The translations under genes were made by a program, and so were the position numbers. A stretch of DNA of 64,000 nt, taken from Antedon mediterranea (taxonomy: Eukaryota; Echinodermata; Crinoidea; Comatulida; Antedonidae). Within the stretch, counting starts at the first letter, position 1; each line of letters begins with the position of its first letter. Positions 49,501 to 59,800 of the stretch are shown here, in pieces. The DNA is taken from contig NC_092670.1 in assembly GCF_964355755.1 (NCBI RefSeq), positions 15,561,201 through 15,625,200 on the forward strand. The letters run 5' to 3'. The notes below the pieces were generated by a model that searched no databases, had not been told where the DNA came from, and saw only the letters and a program-made list of their open reading frames with translations.

Positions 49501-51990
49501 GAACATAATAAACATCTGCATATGCTCATAAACCTTCCTGATTAACTGATGCTGTTAAAGCTTCTGTGATTACCCCGATTATGGTGCCCACAAACACTAC
49601 TGCCTAATTATAAAATAATAGTTGTGAGAGCTAGATTTTAATGTTTGTAATGTTTGTATTTACTTTGTTTAAAACAGTAAGCTATATCATGGATTAAAGA
49701 ATAGAAGGATATGCATCACGCCACTGCTGAGTATAATGTTTATTGAAAACATTGTACGTTATTGTGAAGACCCTATAGTGTAGGCTTACTTCATCAATAT
49801 ACCAGATAAAATACTATATATATGTTATTGGCTTAGAATTATAGATGCTATAATTGTAATTAGTATAGGTTTCTGCCGCGATTGATCTACGCTAATGTTT
49901 TTATGACATTAAAGTAGCATTTTATGACCTGTAGTAGCCCTACATCTGAGACAATAACTATTTTTTGTCTCAGCCTACATGTAAAATTACAAAATCAGCA
50001 AGGATACTAGACCTAGGCCTTCTAGGCTTACTAGAAAACCATATGATTTGCCGACATTGATACTGCCTAGGTAGGCCTAGGCTAATATTAAGTGTAGTAG
50101 ATACAACGTGTAATCATGATCTATATACTCACCGTTGTCTTACTTCTTGTGTGAATAATAATAGGTACTTCGTTTGTTCGTGATTAAGTTTGCCATGCGT
50201 GTACTTTTCAAAACGACCGCTAGGTAACTTATCGCAACTATACATAGCCAGCCAATCCCGGATCAGGGATCGCTGTTTTCATTCAATTAGGCCCGGTGAT
50301 TGGATGTGATGTGGATGACATAACCACTAGCCAATCACCAGGCACTAAAATTTAAATATAATTACATCGACAATTAAGGAGATTTATGAAGAAACCACTG
50401 CTTAGCCATATATTAAAAACACGATTGTTCTATGTGTGGACACCGGACACGCTAACAACATACATGGTCAAATGCGTAATTTAATATTCTATAGATTAAC
50501 GCAATTTTTAATGACAGAAGATGGCAGGCAAATAATGATAATTCAAATATAAAAATTGCATATTTTATTAATATTACCGACTACTTAAAATTACCAGTCG
50601 TAAGAAAGTGAACTTTTCGTAGTCCGATTGTTATGAAACTAAAACAGAATTGTTCAGCAATACATTTATGTTGTCAATTAATCATCGACGCAGACATGTC
50701 AATAGAACATTCAGACTGCGCATACGATTTCTACATGGTTACGTTTTGGTCTAAAAAAATGTAGCAGTTGATTCGCAGCGTTCTACAGAGGGCCGCGGTT
50801 AAAGACACGGAGTTCAATGTTTGATTGGCAGCAGTGCTTTAGTATAGGCAAGCGCGTTGTAAAATCGTTTGATGTTGCCGTCGATGCATATCCTTCTAAT
50901 TCTTTTATCCATGGCTATATTAACATTATACAATAAGACTGCCTCATAAACTTCCATTCTGCATTTAAACGAAATAAAACCATACGCTATTGCAGTAAAG
51001 AATGTAGTTACTGCAGTACCAGAATAATTTTGACATGATCCCTAAAAACTTTTGATTTCATTAGATAGCATAATATTTTCTTCTTGTAGAGAGGTGATTG
51101 TCAGAAAGCCTGAGGAATTTAAGATTGGCTGCTTAAAGGACATTGCCTCCTTGTTTCCGAATAATCCATTTTATGCTGGATTTGGCAACAGAATTAATGT
51201 AAGTATTTTGTTATTTAAATTTTGGAGAGTTTTATTCTGCAATACTCTTGCATCTGGGAATGAAATCTTTGAACTTTGGAAGCAATGCAGATAAAACTAT
51301 ACATATTTAAATTGCATATTGTTGTCCATAGGATGTGTGGTCTTACAGAGCTGTTGGCGTCCCCACTACTCGTATCTTCACTATCAATCCAAAGGGACAA
51401 GTGTCGCAAGAAATATCCAAGACATTTAAATCCTCGTAAGTTTGCATGTGAATTCATCTCCAAGTACTCTCAATTGCACTGATGAATCTCCATTGGGATC
51501 CAGCCACTGATATCCACACTATTTTCATATTTTCAGTGCTTCTTGTATTTGTATCTCCATTCAGCTTGTCATTTTGTATGCAATTTGCCTTTTGATATAT
51601 TCATTACGTGGTAATGCATTTGAACTCATTAATACATAGATAAAATGTGTTAATATACCATGTTCTGAAGACTTTGAAATATTGCTATCAAATAATAGAG
51701 ACAGTAAATGGCAACATTCTTTAAAACATTATTAAAAACATTCAGCTTGTTCTGCTGCTGTATACCAAATAAGTAATTTAAATAAAATATTTTCTATTCT
51801 TGTTAGATACAACAAACTACAAGATTTGGCTGATCATGTGTTCCCACCACTAAATTCACGCAAGTCGGTCGCATTTGAAGAATCCTCTGACTATAGTTCA
51901 TACACTTACTGGCGCCCTCTCATGCCAGAATTACCTTCAGATGACGAGTTGGCAGGATTAGAACCTACACCCGTCACAGTCAAGAAGTAG
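37600..51990 (+). CDS. LPIN: Lipin, phosphatidate phosphatase (14 exons, 939 aa)
   Basis: Mg2+-dependent phosphatidate phosphatase making diacylglycerol for triglyceride and phospholipid synthesis at the ER, with a nuclear coactivator role in vertebrates. Coding exons: 37600-37779, 41646-41738, 42025-42812, 42906-43020, 45296-45510, 45802-46001, 47185-47456, 47806-47870, 48287-48392, 48595-48743, 49159-49398, 51090-51198, 51332-51435, 51807-51990; phases agree throughout. The start [20 protein letters not shown] is the classic N-LIP opening. A basic RRKRRK (263-268) fits the nuclear-localisation/phosphatidate-binding segment. WNWGQLP (385-391) is the conserved mid-protein motif. C-LIP starts near [12 protein letters not shown], and the catalytic DIDGT is at 721-725, followed by IGQIL (732-736) where vertebrates have LxxIL. 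The exon after it holds [11 protein letters not shown] and [15 protein letters not shown]. The 939 residues compare with about 890 in vertebrates. The 5' noncoding part begins by 37575. Confidence 0.95.
38125..38622. mobile_element. MITE, about 500 bp (lipin intron 1)
   Basis: Left end TAATAGGGAGGTTTCGCAAC pairs with right end GTTGCGAAACCTCTCTATTA, one mismatch. Subterminal 'acgaatacg' motifs occur at both ends. Non-coding. Confidence 0.8.
38655..39014 (-). mobile_element. LINE 3' end (lipin intron 1)
   Basis: On the minus strand, a frame ending at 38848 encodes a LINE ORF2-type C-terminus ([17 protein letters not shown], then [10 protein letters not shown]). It is followed by a 3'UTR with the GAGGGT...ACCCTC hairpin at 38693-38737 and an A-rich tail at 38655-38680. 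The hairpin is shared with the SINE at 4049-4306. The copy is 5'-truncated and interrupted by the TTAA element that follows. Confidence 0.8.
39019..39621. mobile_element. TTAA-flanked DNA element inserted in a LINE
   Basis: Inverted ends AGACACCTTCCCTAC and GTAGGGAAGGTGTCT lie between TTAA at 39015-39018 and TTAA at 39622-39625. A TTAA target duplication is typical of piggyBac and Kolobok transposons. No transposase frame, so it is non-autonomous. Sequence resembling the interrupted LINE (GGACTGGTTCATTTAAA) occurs on both sides. Confidence 0.75.
40147..40262. repeat. 51-bp tandem repeat, about 2.3 copies (lipin intron 1)
   Basis: Units contain ATCAATCTGTGTGGTTCAGT and recur every 51 bp. Confidence 0.9.
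40333..40690 (+). mobile_element. 5S-rRNA-derived SINE (SINE3-like), lipin intron 1
   Basis: The first about 117 bp (40333-40449) is 5S-rRNA-like: TCGTCAGATCACCGAAGTTA, AGCAACGTTGGGCCTGGTTA, CTTGGATGGGAGACCATCTG and GAATAGCGGGTGCTGTA appear in the order and spacing of animal 5S rRNA, including the internal-promoter A box and C box. It then continues into an unrelated body and ends in a (AATAAA)n-type tail at about 40665-40690. A matching tail at 25259-25318 shows dispersal. It is therefore a retroposon rather than a functional 5S gene, and several 5S positions differ from the usual sequence. Confidence 0.8.
41915..41970. mobile_element. Solo end of inverted-repeat family D (lipin intron 2)
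   Basis: Contains TTGCAGTAAAAAATGTAGTT then ACTGCAGTAACTGCAG, matching the right half of 22876-23069. Confidence 0.55.
43632..43780. mobile_element. Inverted-repeat family A, full copy (lipin intron 4)
   Basis: Ends CTGTCTACACTGTCAAACTA and AGTTTGATAGTGTAGACAG are inverted copies. Both arms carry a TTTTTTGTC/GACAAAAAA segment and the core repeats ATATGG. About 149 bp, non-coding. Confidence 0.8.
45035..45170. mobile_element. Inverted-repeat family C copy (lipin intron 4)
   Basis: Ends AAGCTTGGTCCCTACTAGGA and TCCTAGTGGAAACCAAGCTT are inverted copies; the core contains TTGACCAATCACAAGC and its approximate inverse. Confidence 0.8.
46054..46184. mobile_element. Inverted-repeat family A, full copy (lipin intron 6)
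   Basis: Left end AAAGCTCTGTCTACACTATC; the right end TTTGATAAAGTAGAAGAGCTTA has diverged. The core has 'gatgacatcaatcactaccat' type sequence shared with the other copies. Confidence 0.7.
46308..46908 (+). mobile_element. Solo LTR, 601 bp (lipin intron 6)
   Basis: Starts TGTAACAGG and ends CCTGTTACA, flanked by a 4-bp duplication CCTG (46304-46307 and 46909-46912). An internal AATAAA (46778) fits an LTR's R region and gives the orientation. The 4-bp duplication suggests a Ty3/Gypsy-type retrotransposon. No internal viral-type coding region remains, so it is a recombination remnant. Confidence 0.75.
49760..50350. other. Part of lipin intron 11 with palindrome cluster and CCAAT-like elements
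   Basis: TAGGCCTAGG-type palindromes at about 50010-50100, then three CCAAT/ATTGG elements (50251-50335) partly arranged as an inverted pair GGTGATTGG/CCAATCACC. It could be an internal promoter or a repeat remnant; nothing decides between them. Confidence 0.25.
50987..51043. mobile_element. Solo end of inverted-repeat family D (lipin intron 11)
   Basis: TTGCAGTAAAGAATGTAGTT then ACTGCAGTA and AATTTTGACATGATCCCT, the same order as in 23011-23068. Confidence 0.65.
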
Positions 51991-52079
51991 CTGCACCATC
52001 CATATCTACCACATTCATGAAGTCATTCTGCTTTGGTTTCACAGATACTAGCAATTTTTTAAGAAGTTAAAAAGTATTT

Positions 52080-52490
52080 TAGACACATCTAGATGATCTG
52101 TAGATGTCTAAACATATCACAATAGACACATTTTATGGTAGACTTTACACATTTCATGGTAGACATATCTAGAAGTCTACACATGTTGTGGTAGACATAT
52201 CTAGATGTCTACACATGTCGTGGTAGACATATCTAGATGTTCTCTAGATGCCTAAACATGTCATGATAGACACATCTAAATGTCTACACATGTCATGGTA
52301 GCCATATCTAGATGTTCTTCTCTAGATGCCTAAACATGTCATGATAGACACATCTAAATGTCTACACATGTCATGGTAGCCATATCTAGATGTTCTTCTC
52401 TAGATGCCTAAACATGTCATGATAGACACATCTAGATGTCTAATATATCTAAAGAAGGGTAGACACATGGCTAGACATGTCAAATACATC
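52080..52490. repeat. Degenerate tandem repeat in lipin 3'UTR
   Basis: Units built from GGTAGACATATCTAGATG and CTACACATGTCATGGTAG recur every 40 to 80 bp, beginning about 90 bp past the stop codon. Longer blocks are themselves duplicated. Confidence 0.9.
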
Positions 52491-52499
52491 AGGCTTATC

Positions 52500-53540
52500 A
52501 ATTTTTTTTTTTATCAAAATAATGTTTAGTATGAAATAAATTTGACAGCTAGATTGTACTGAAATAATATTATCAAGAACTTCCGTTGAACCTCTGGTTA
52601 AATCTTGCCATTTTCCAAGATTAGTATTAGTAAAGTTTTACTAGCTGCCAACGATTGAAAGGTTCAGTGTCTCTTACACCCAATACTGTATGTATATAGA
52701 AGATTTTCAGCCCATCATCCATACCTGTTACTGTATGTGTAAATATAGAATTATGTAGATTTTATATAATGATGTAAAAGAACATCTAACATATAACATT
52801 TTAAATTATTAAAATTATTCATTAGAAGAATTCCCTCCCTTTGAAATTTGTACTATTTTTGTTGCAACAATACCAACACTCAGGAAAATGTGTAAACATT
52901 GAATCCAGAACAATTATTACTTTATAAATGAAGTATAGTAAACCCTAAACATGTATAAGTGTGTGTGCTAATTGTTTTAAAATTTATTCAGAGTGACAGG
53001 GTCATTTTAGGAAAATGGCACAATCGTATTATTATTATTATTAATAATAATAATATTATCACCTCATATTTGCATTATTTTCAAAAACTTTTTTTTTATT
53101 TCTTATATTTACTAATGGCCCTTAAAGTACCATTTTCTATACACTGTAAATTATTAGTACAGTATATTAACAAAATCTGTTTTTTTAGTTAGCAAAAGCA
53201 AATAAATGTCCTTAATTTATTTTGAAAATCAGACAAAACCCATGGATTGAATACAATACATAAAATAATTCAATCAAAAAAGTGTGCACTGCTAACTTTT
53301 TTTAACTTGATAAATAGTGGTTTACATTTTTTTACTTAAGCAAAATTGCCTTTTTTTATTGGTATAAGATATCATAAGTTACCACCAAGATGGTTTTAGC
53401 TTCTTTTACTCATATGCAATTTTGTGTGCTACATTTTAGTAATGTATAGATTAAATGCCAAAGGCACAGAACAAATTCTAAACCTCCCGGTGATATACTG
53501 CATGGATTATATGGTTATATTTACATGGTTTATTGTACCA
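52500..53540. other. Lipin 3' flank, no gene recognised
   Basis: AT-rich. Several AATAAA-like signals (for example about 52536 and 53199) could end the lipin transcript. Open frames are short and unremarkable. Confidence 0.4.
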
Positions 53541-53543
53541 TTA

Positions 53544-53670
53544 AACCTTGTGTCCCACTTCCAATGACCAATCACAACACATGGATTGTCCGAACTGTCG
53601 CTTGTGATTGGTCAACTCACTTGCGTTGCACCTACGTTGTTGCATTGAGTCCAAGTGGGAACAAATGCTT
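53544..53670. mobile_element. Inverted-repeat family C copy
   Basis: Ends AACCTTGTGTCCCACTT and AAGTGGGAACAAATGCTT are inverted copies with TA on each side. The core has GACCAATCACAA and its inverse TTGTGATTGGTC. Confidence 0.7.
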
Positions 53671-53870
53671 TAAAGATCTTTTTAACGGCAGTTTTTTAAC
53701 AGACTATTGATTGTGCTATGTTAGTTATACTGCAGTTAGTATTATTTGTATCTTCTGAAAAGATAAATATAGGCTATAAAAAAAATGAAAAAGTAACAAT
53801 TTAAAGTTTTTGCTACCTCCCACCACCACCGTATGCACCGTTATTTCTGATCAATTATTTATAAAAGATA

Positions 53871-54221
53871 AGTAATATTTACATGTAATACAGATTAGTA
53901 ATATTTACATGTAATACAGATTAGTAATATTTACATGTAATACAGATTAGTAATATTTACATGTAATACAGATTAGTAATATTTACATGTAATACAGATT
54001 AGTAATATTTACATGTAATACAGATTAGTAATATTTACATGTAATACAGATTAGTAATATTTACATGTAATACAGATTAGTAATATTTACATGTAATACA
54101 GATTAGTAATATTTACATGTAATACAGATTAGTAATATTTACATGTAATACAGATTAGTAATATTTACATGTAATACAGATTAGTAATATTTCCATGTAA
54201 TACAGATTAGTAATATTTACA
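53871..54221. repeat. 26-bp tandem repeat, about 13.5 copies
   Basis: Near-perfect direct repeats containing AGTAATATTTACATGTAATA. There are no spacers, so this is a minisatellite and not a CRISPR. Confidence 0.95.
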
Positions 54222-54229
54222 TACAAAAC

Positions 54230-56390
54230 GGATTTAGTAGTAATATTTAACTTTATAAAGAATTTAATAGTTCAGTTTTTTTAAAGTTTTATTTTAGTTT
54301 GTTGATGTAGGCCTTATTTGACGTTTGTTTAGTAGTTTGTAATGGCACTGATAATTTTGTTTAGTTTTTAATGAAGGCATTGTTAGTTATATTTAGTTAT
54401 TAGTCATCTCGCTTTACATGACGTCACCTTGTTAGTACGTTTTTGACATCAGTTATGTTATCAAAAATTCATTTTAAGCAAATCCCTTTTACACAGAAAT
54501 ATACGATATACATTTTAAAGTAGTAATATTGCCGAATATAGATATATTATTCACTGGAAGAATAAATGGGTGCTTTTAAAATACATGTACAAGGAGTATG
54601 TTAATATTGTCATAGATAAATATCAAAGTTTATTATTATAGATATTTGTAAATCAAGATTATGCAGGTGAATTTATTTTTGTATGCATTTATAATATGTT
54701 ATATTACGGTATTCAAAGATGGACATAGCTTAAGTTAGAGTGAAGGAAAATGTTATATAGAGTATGTTAGTAGGACTTTAACGTTCTGATAATGGTATGA
54801 TCATTTTATTGATCAATTGGTTGGTAAATTGATTGATCGAGTAATTGATTGTAAAGAAACCCTTGATCTCTGCACAAGACGGTTAGGGTGTGCCCGCTGG
54901 TTGATATGATGAATATTTTGATTCATTTTCCTTAATTACTAATTTATTCTTTTAGTAATTTGTTAAAATGTCTGTGACAGACAAACAGTAATATTGTCAA
55001 CGTGGTTACAACTGCTTTTTGTGGTTTATTAATTTGATTTAAGGAGAAAATAATTTATAAATGAACTGTCCCTGTATTCTACTAATGTTATGTTATTTGC
55101 TAAGTTAATGTGTGTGCCAAATGATGAGTAAATTATTTTTAATGTCAATTTAAATAAAAAACATAAATAAAAAATACAATATAAATTTTCAAATTAATTA
55201 TTCTTTTAAAACATAATTCTATTGTGTATATTAGTTGTTATATTTTGCTATTTTTCTGAAAAAGTTGTATTCAATAATGTGTTATTTTTACACGATTCAA
55301 AGTTATATAACACCCCTCCCTTTAATATAATTCTTTAGTCAAATCTATTTCCGTAACTCATTCGCGATACCTTATCTATATTTTGTCCAGTTCATAGGCA
55401 CATTCTGTGATGCGGTGTCACATATCTATCACATGTTACAATTGTATCATGCCAAACCCTTCACCTTAGCATTATACTGGCCCACATGTGATGCATATGT
55501 GACGCTGTACTACAGATTGTGCCAATGATATTAACCAGATAAATACAATATGTAGACTGGTGATTTCCATACAATTCAAAATTATTTAGTGCAATAACTG
55601 TTTTAAAGATTATTCTAAATATTGATTTTGTCACGTTTGTAGTTTCTGTTTTACATTCAGTTAAAGTACTTTAAAGTGCTTTTTAAACGTTATCTTGTAC
55701 TAGTATTCTCTTTAAGAGTTTATGGAAATCAAATTTCTTCATTTTATTGATGAAAAACAGAGCTCAGCAACAAATACAGCTTTGTTAGTTTATTTAGTAT
55801 TACTACACTATCAAACTACAGTACTGTTTGACTAAAAATAAATGGTAGTGATATGACATCATCCTGTCCACATGGCATCATCCTGTCCATATGGCATCAT
55901 CCTGTCCATATGACATCATCCTGTTTACATGGCATATTATATTTTGTTGTCGCATAAAGTTTGATAGTATGGACAGAGCTTAAGAATTAGTATCATTTTT
56001 TTGTTCAATAGTCCTTATCATTAGTGTATATCGGTCAAAAGTAGTCCATTGCTAATATTTTGTTAATTGTTATTGCACAAAATAATAATATGATGCGTGT
56101 GTGATTATTATTTTTTTAATCTTTAAAAAACAATAGACCTACGTACTGACAAGTTGAATAATCATAATAATTTTTGTATGAGGCAGAAATTTCATGCAAT
56201 AAAATAACACACAATTTGATACAGGTGTTTTGGTTTTTTTTTTTTTTTTGTAATTAAAACAATGGAGGTAATTAACATTATACTTTATAATAGAGATAAT
56301 AATAGATAAAAAAAGTTAATTAGTTTGTGGATGCATGTATAATATTAATATAATTCTTTATGAGGTAATCACAAAAACACTTTGACTACA
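54230..56390. other. Intergenic AT-rich DNA between lipin and the acetyltransferase gene
   Basis: No coding sequence recognised. It contains inverted-repeat family A (55801-55984). I looked here for an SGNH-type catalytic domain (GDS motif with downstream DxxH) that might join the next gene and found none. Confidence 0.5.
55801..55984. mobile_element. Inverted-repeat family A, copy with expanded core
   Basis: Ends CTACACTATCAAACT and AGTTTGATAGTATGGACAGA are inverted copies. The core carries four copies of CATGGCATCATCCTGTCCA-like sequence. Confidence 0.75.
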
Positions 56391-56395
56391 GAATA

Positions 56396-56491
56396 CAGGA
56401 GAACAAGCGATGATTTTATTAGTCGAATAATGGTGATAACCGCGCGTCGTATCCTCAATCGGCTTAGTGATACTACGCGCAACTTCATTTT
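56396..56491 (+). promoter_or_regulatory. Candidate non-coding first exon of acetyltransferase 1
   Basis: A CpG-containing stretch ends in TTT followed by GTAAGT at 56492, with a TAGGCCTA motif just after. It would splice to the acceptor just before 56876. Inferred from position and donor quality. Confidence 0.3.
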
Positions 56492-56875
56492 GTAAGTAGG
56501 CCTACAGGGCTGGCATTAGACATCTTTTACTTAATGTCAAGATAATAGCTTAAGTGTAAACTGAGGCCGGCTTTATTTATCAAACCAGTTCATTTTTATC
56601 TTATGGAATAGACTTTGTTATCTAAGATTAGTGAGAAAAAAAACATTAATTTTGCTTAGCTTCAATTCAATTCAATAATACATTTATTTAAGCTTGTTTT
56701 GAAAAATGACTTAAAAGAATTATGAAGATGATTTTCCTTTGCGTTTTTGTGCATATGATAAATTTGACTCGTGTGTACCATCAATAGGAATTAATTATTT
56801 ATAAACTATATTTCGTATTGTAATATTAAATGTGTTTTGTTACAAAGGTTTTGGACAAAACTTGCAGAGCAGAAG

Positions 56876-59800
56876 ATGGAAGGATATCACCATTGGTTGC
56901 GACATTCGAACGGGCAAGTAAATGTTTGTCAAATCACCCTCTTTCTTATATGGATTACCATCATTTGTTTATGGACATTCAGGCGGTTGTTTAATCGGAA
57001 ACCTGTACAGAAAACGACCGACGATATTGAAACGGGTAAAATCAAATATCAACGAAAATTACCGAATGAGCAGTGTTTGGAACAGTGGAGCGCAGACGTA
57101 GAATCTATCATAGATGATAATAAACCAACAACATCGTTAGAAGAAAAAATTGAAAAACAATTTTCCAAATTTAAACCACCACCGACGTTTGATGACTTTC
57201 TGTTTTACTGCATTGTTTTTGGTGCGTTTATGATGTTCTTTTACCTGTGTTATTGCAAACGTGTTTTTCCGGCTGGAGAACGTGAATATTCCAGAGATTT
57301 GTTTGTTTTTCTTTGTCTTATTTTGTTTGGTGTTGGATGTTATTTTACAGTTCAGGTGAACGAGGATAAGATTCTAAACAGGTAGGTAAATATGAATTTG
57401 GTTGGGGTAGGCCTATCACTGTATCACTTTTGTGACAGCACGCTCAGATTAATATGCATCTGTGTACAGATACAGGTGACAATCCATGTTTTTTTGGTAG
57501 CTAACCATTAACTGCAACCACCAGGGGATCTGTTTTACCGTCACTTCATTAAAATGAAACAGTTTCGCAGACCATATATTATTTTCGACACACTGCACGC
57601 GCGTAACCAAGTTGGGGCTTGTTTTAAGCAACAACATAATTCTTTTAATTGAATGGAAGTTGCTTATTACTTCTTTTTATTTAATTGCGGTGCATACCAG
57701 TTTTTTTTTATTGCGTTTCACCACTCACTTATTCTTCATTCTCTCCACCAGAGATCAAACTGAAGAATGGAAAGGATGGATGCAAGTGATGTTTGTGTGG
57801 TACCATTACTATGATGCAGTGGAAATATACAATATAATCAGAGTATTTATTGCTTGCTACATTTGGATGACGGGATTCGGTAATTATTTGACGTAATGTA
57901 GACGTTAAAGGCGGAGGACCTAAAGCTTGATTGCCACTAGGACGCAACGCAATGGCGTAACGCAACGCAAAGTAATTTGACGAATCTCAAGCGATGGATT
58001 ATTTGAACAGTCATGTGAAGTTGCGTTCTTTCAAGTACCTTCTGTTTTGCGTCTAGAGTGGGAACCAAGCTTTAAAGGCCCATTTACACTAGGACGATAA
58101 CGATCGACGATAAATAGACAAGTATGCATTTTTCATACATAAAACAAAAGAAATATAAAAACCTTTCATTCTAGAACTATAGAATAACCATATATGCTTT
58201 CTTTGATGAAAATTATATTTTTACACATCCAATCAAATGTCATGATTAATAAGAGCAAAAATATCGTGACAATACAACGATGTTATGGTTATTATTTATC
58301 ATGACATCATTTGATGGAAATTTGAAAATTAATATTTGTATCAAAGACAGCATAAATGATTATCCTAAAGTTCTAGAACGAAATCCTTTCTAATTTAATT
58401 TTTTTTATGTAAAAAAAAATGCATGCTTATATATTTGTCGTCGATCGTTATAGTCCTAGTGTAAATGGATCTCCTTTAACCTTGTGGATGACGTCGCGTT
58501 AGAGACATCAGAGTCGTAATATTGAATACAGTACTGTATTATGATAAATTATGATGGTTCGGTGATAGTGATATTTATGAGCTTTAATATTATGAAACAG
58601 CTAAATAAAGGGATCAGACGATAGGTGCAGGTTTCCCACTTAGACGCAACAGAAACGACGTAGCTTGGCAAATCACAAGCAACTCAGATGATCCATCGCG
58701 CCGTAATTGGTCAAATTGCATGCGAGGGTGCGCGCGCTTATGTCCTGGCGTTGCGTGTCTGGGTGGGCACCAAGTTTGATGGCGAAGATGATGTTAGTGA
58801 TGATGATGTCGGTGACGTTTGAGCATGTTATGTGGGGCATCAGTGGATTTTGGCAAAGTCAGTGGAAGGAAGGATTATCGATTTATAAATCTGTCTTTAG
58901 TTACAAGGAGTCTACTTGGACAAGGAGTTACGACAGAACGAGAACGGATGGGGACCCTCCAAAGAAATTGCATTTTATTTGTCAGGCATTTGTATGATTT
59001 ATTTATTTTTTTTTTTTTTAATGCGCCTTGAGCACTCTTGAGTGGTATGTGCGCTATAAAAATCCTTTTATTATTATTATTATTACTTACACACCCATGA
59101 TCAGTTTTAATATAATAACGCCTTTGTAATATTCGTTTTCATAGGTAACTTTTCTTTCTTCTGGATTCGTCAAGACTTTTCCATATGGCGTATATGCAAA
59201 ATGATTTTTCGTTTAAACTTTCTCGTTGTTTTTGTTGCCGTGGTTACAAATAACCAATACATGCTGTATTACATATGTGCCATGCACACGTACTGGTTCA
59301 TCACCGTTTACGTGTTCATGCGTGTATTATCGTCATGGAACACGCAACCAAAACTTATGGCTATTAAATTTGCCGCTTATTTCATTTGTAATACGGTGAT
59401 TTTTGATTTGCCATACGTTGCTGACGTCGTTTTTACGCCGTTTTGGCCAATTTTCTCGATGAACAACAGTCTTTACGAGTGGAAGTATCGTGCTAAGCTA
59501 GACCATTATGCCGCGTTGGTAGGGATGATATCTGCTTACAATTACCCTAATTACGAACGACTTATGAAATACCTGGATCAGAAGCATATTGATAAACGAG
59601 ATAGGATAATGTTGATGGGTGTAAAAATAATGTCTTTAGGTGTTTTAGGCATCCTTTTAGGGGTGTGGTGCTACCTTTTTATGTCGATGGAACGGGACGA
59701 ATACAATCAGTACCACCCGTACATATCATGGTTTCCTATCCTATCATATATTTTCGTGCGCAATTTGTTTCCCTTCTTTCGCACTCATCACATCGGGTTA

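Noticed and set aside
53871-54221. Regular array resembling a CRISPR
   Set aside because: Direct 26-bp repeats without unique spacers, in an intron-rich animal genome.
52000-56800. Search for an SGNH domain that could belong to the acetyltransferase gene
   Set aside because: No GDS motif with a downstream DxxH in a plausible exon was seen, and the second copy has an in-frame stop before its ATG.
58707-59031. Two overlapping open frames of 96 and 70 residues
   Set aside because: They run over a family C inverted-repeat element and an L2-type tail inside intron 2 of acetyltransferase 1.
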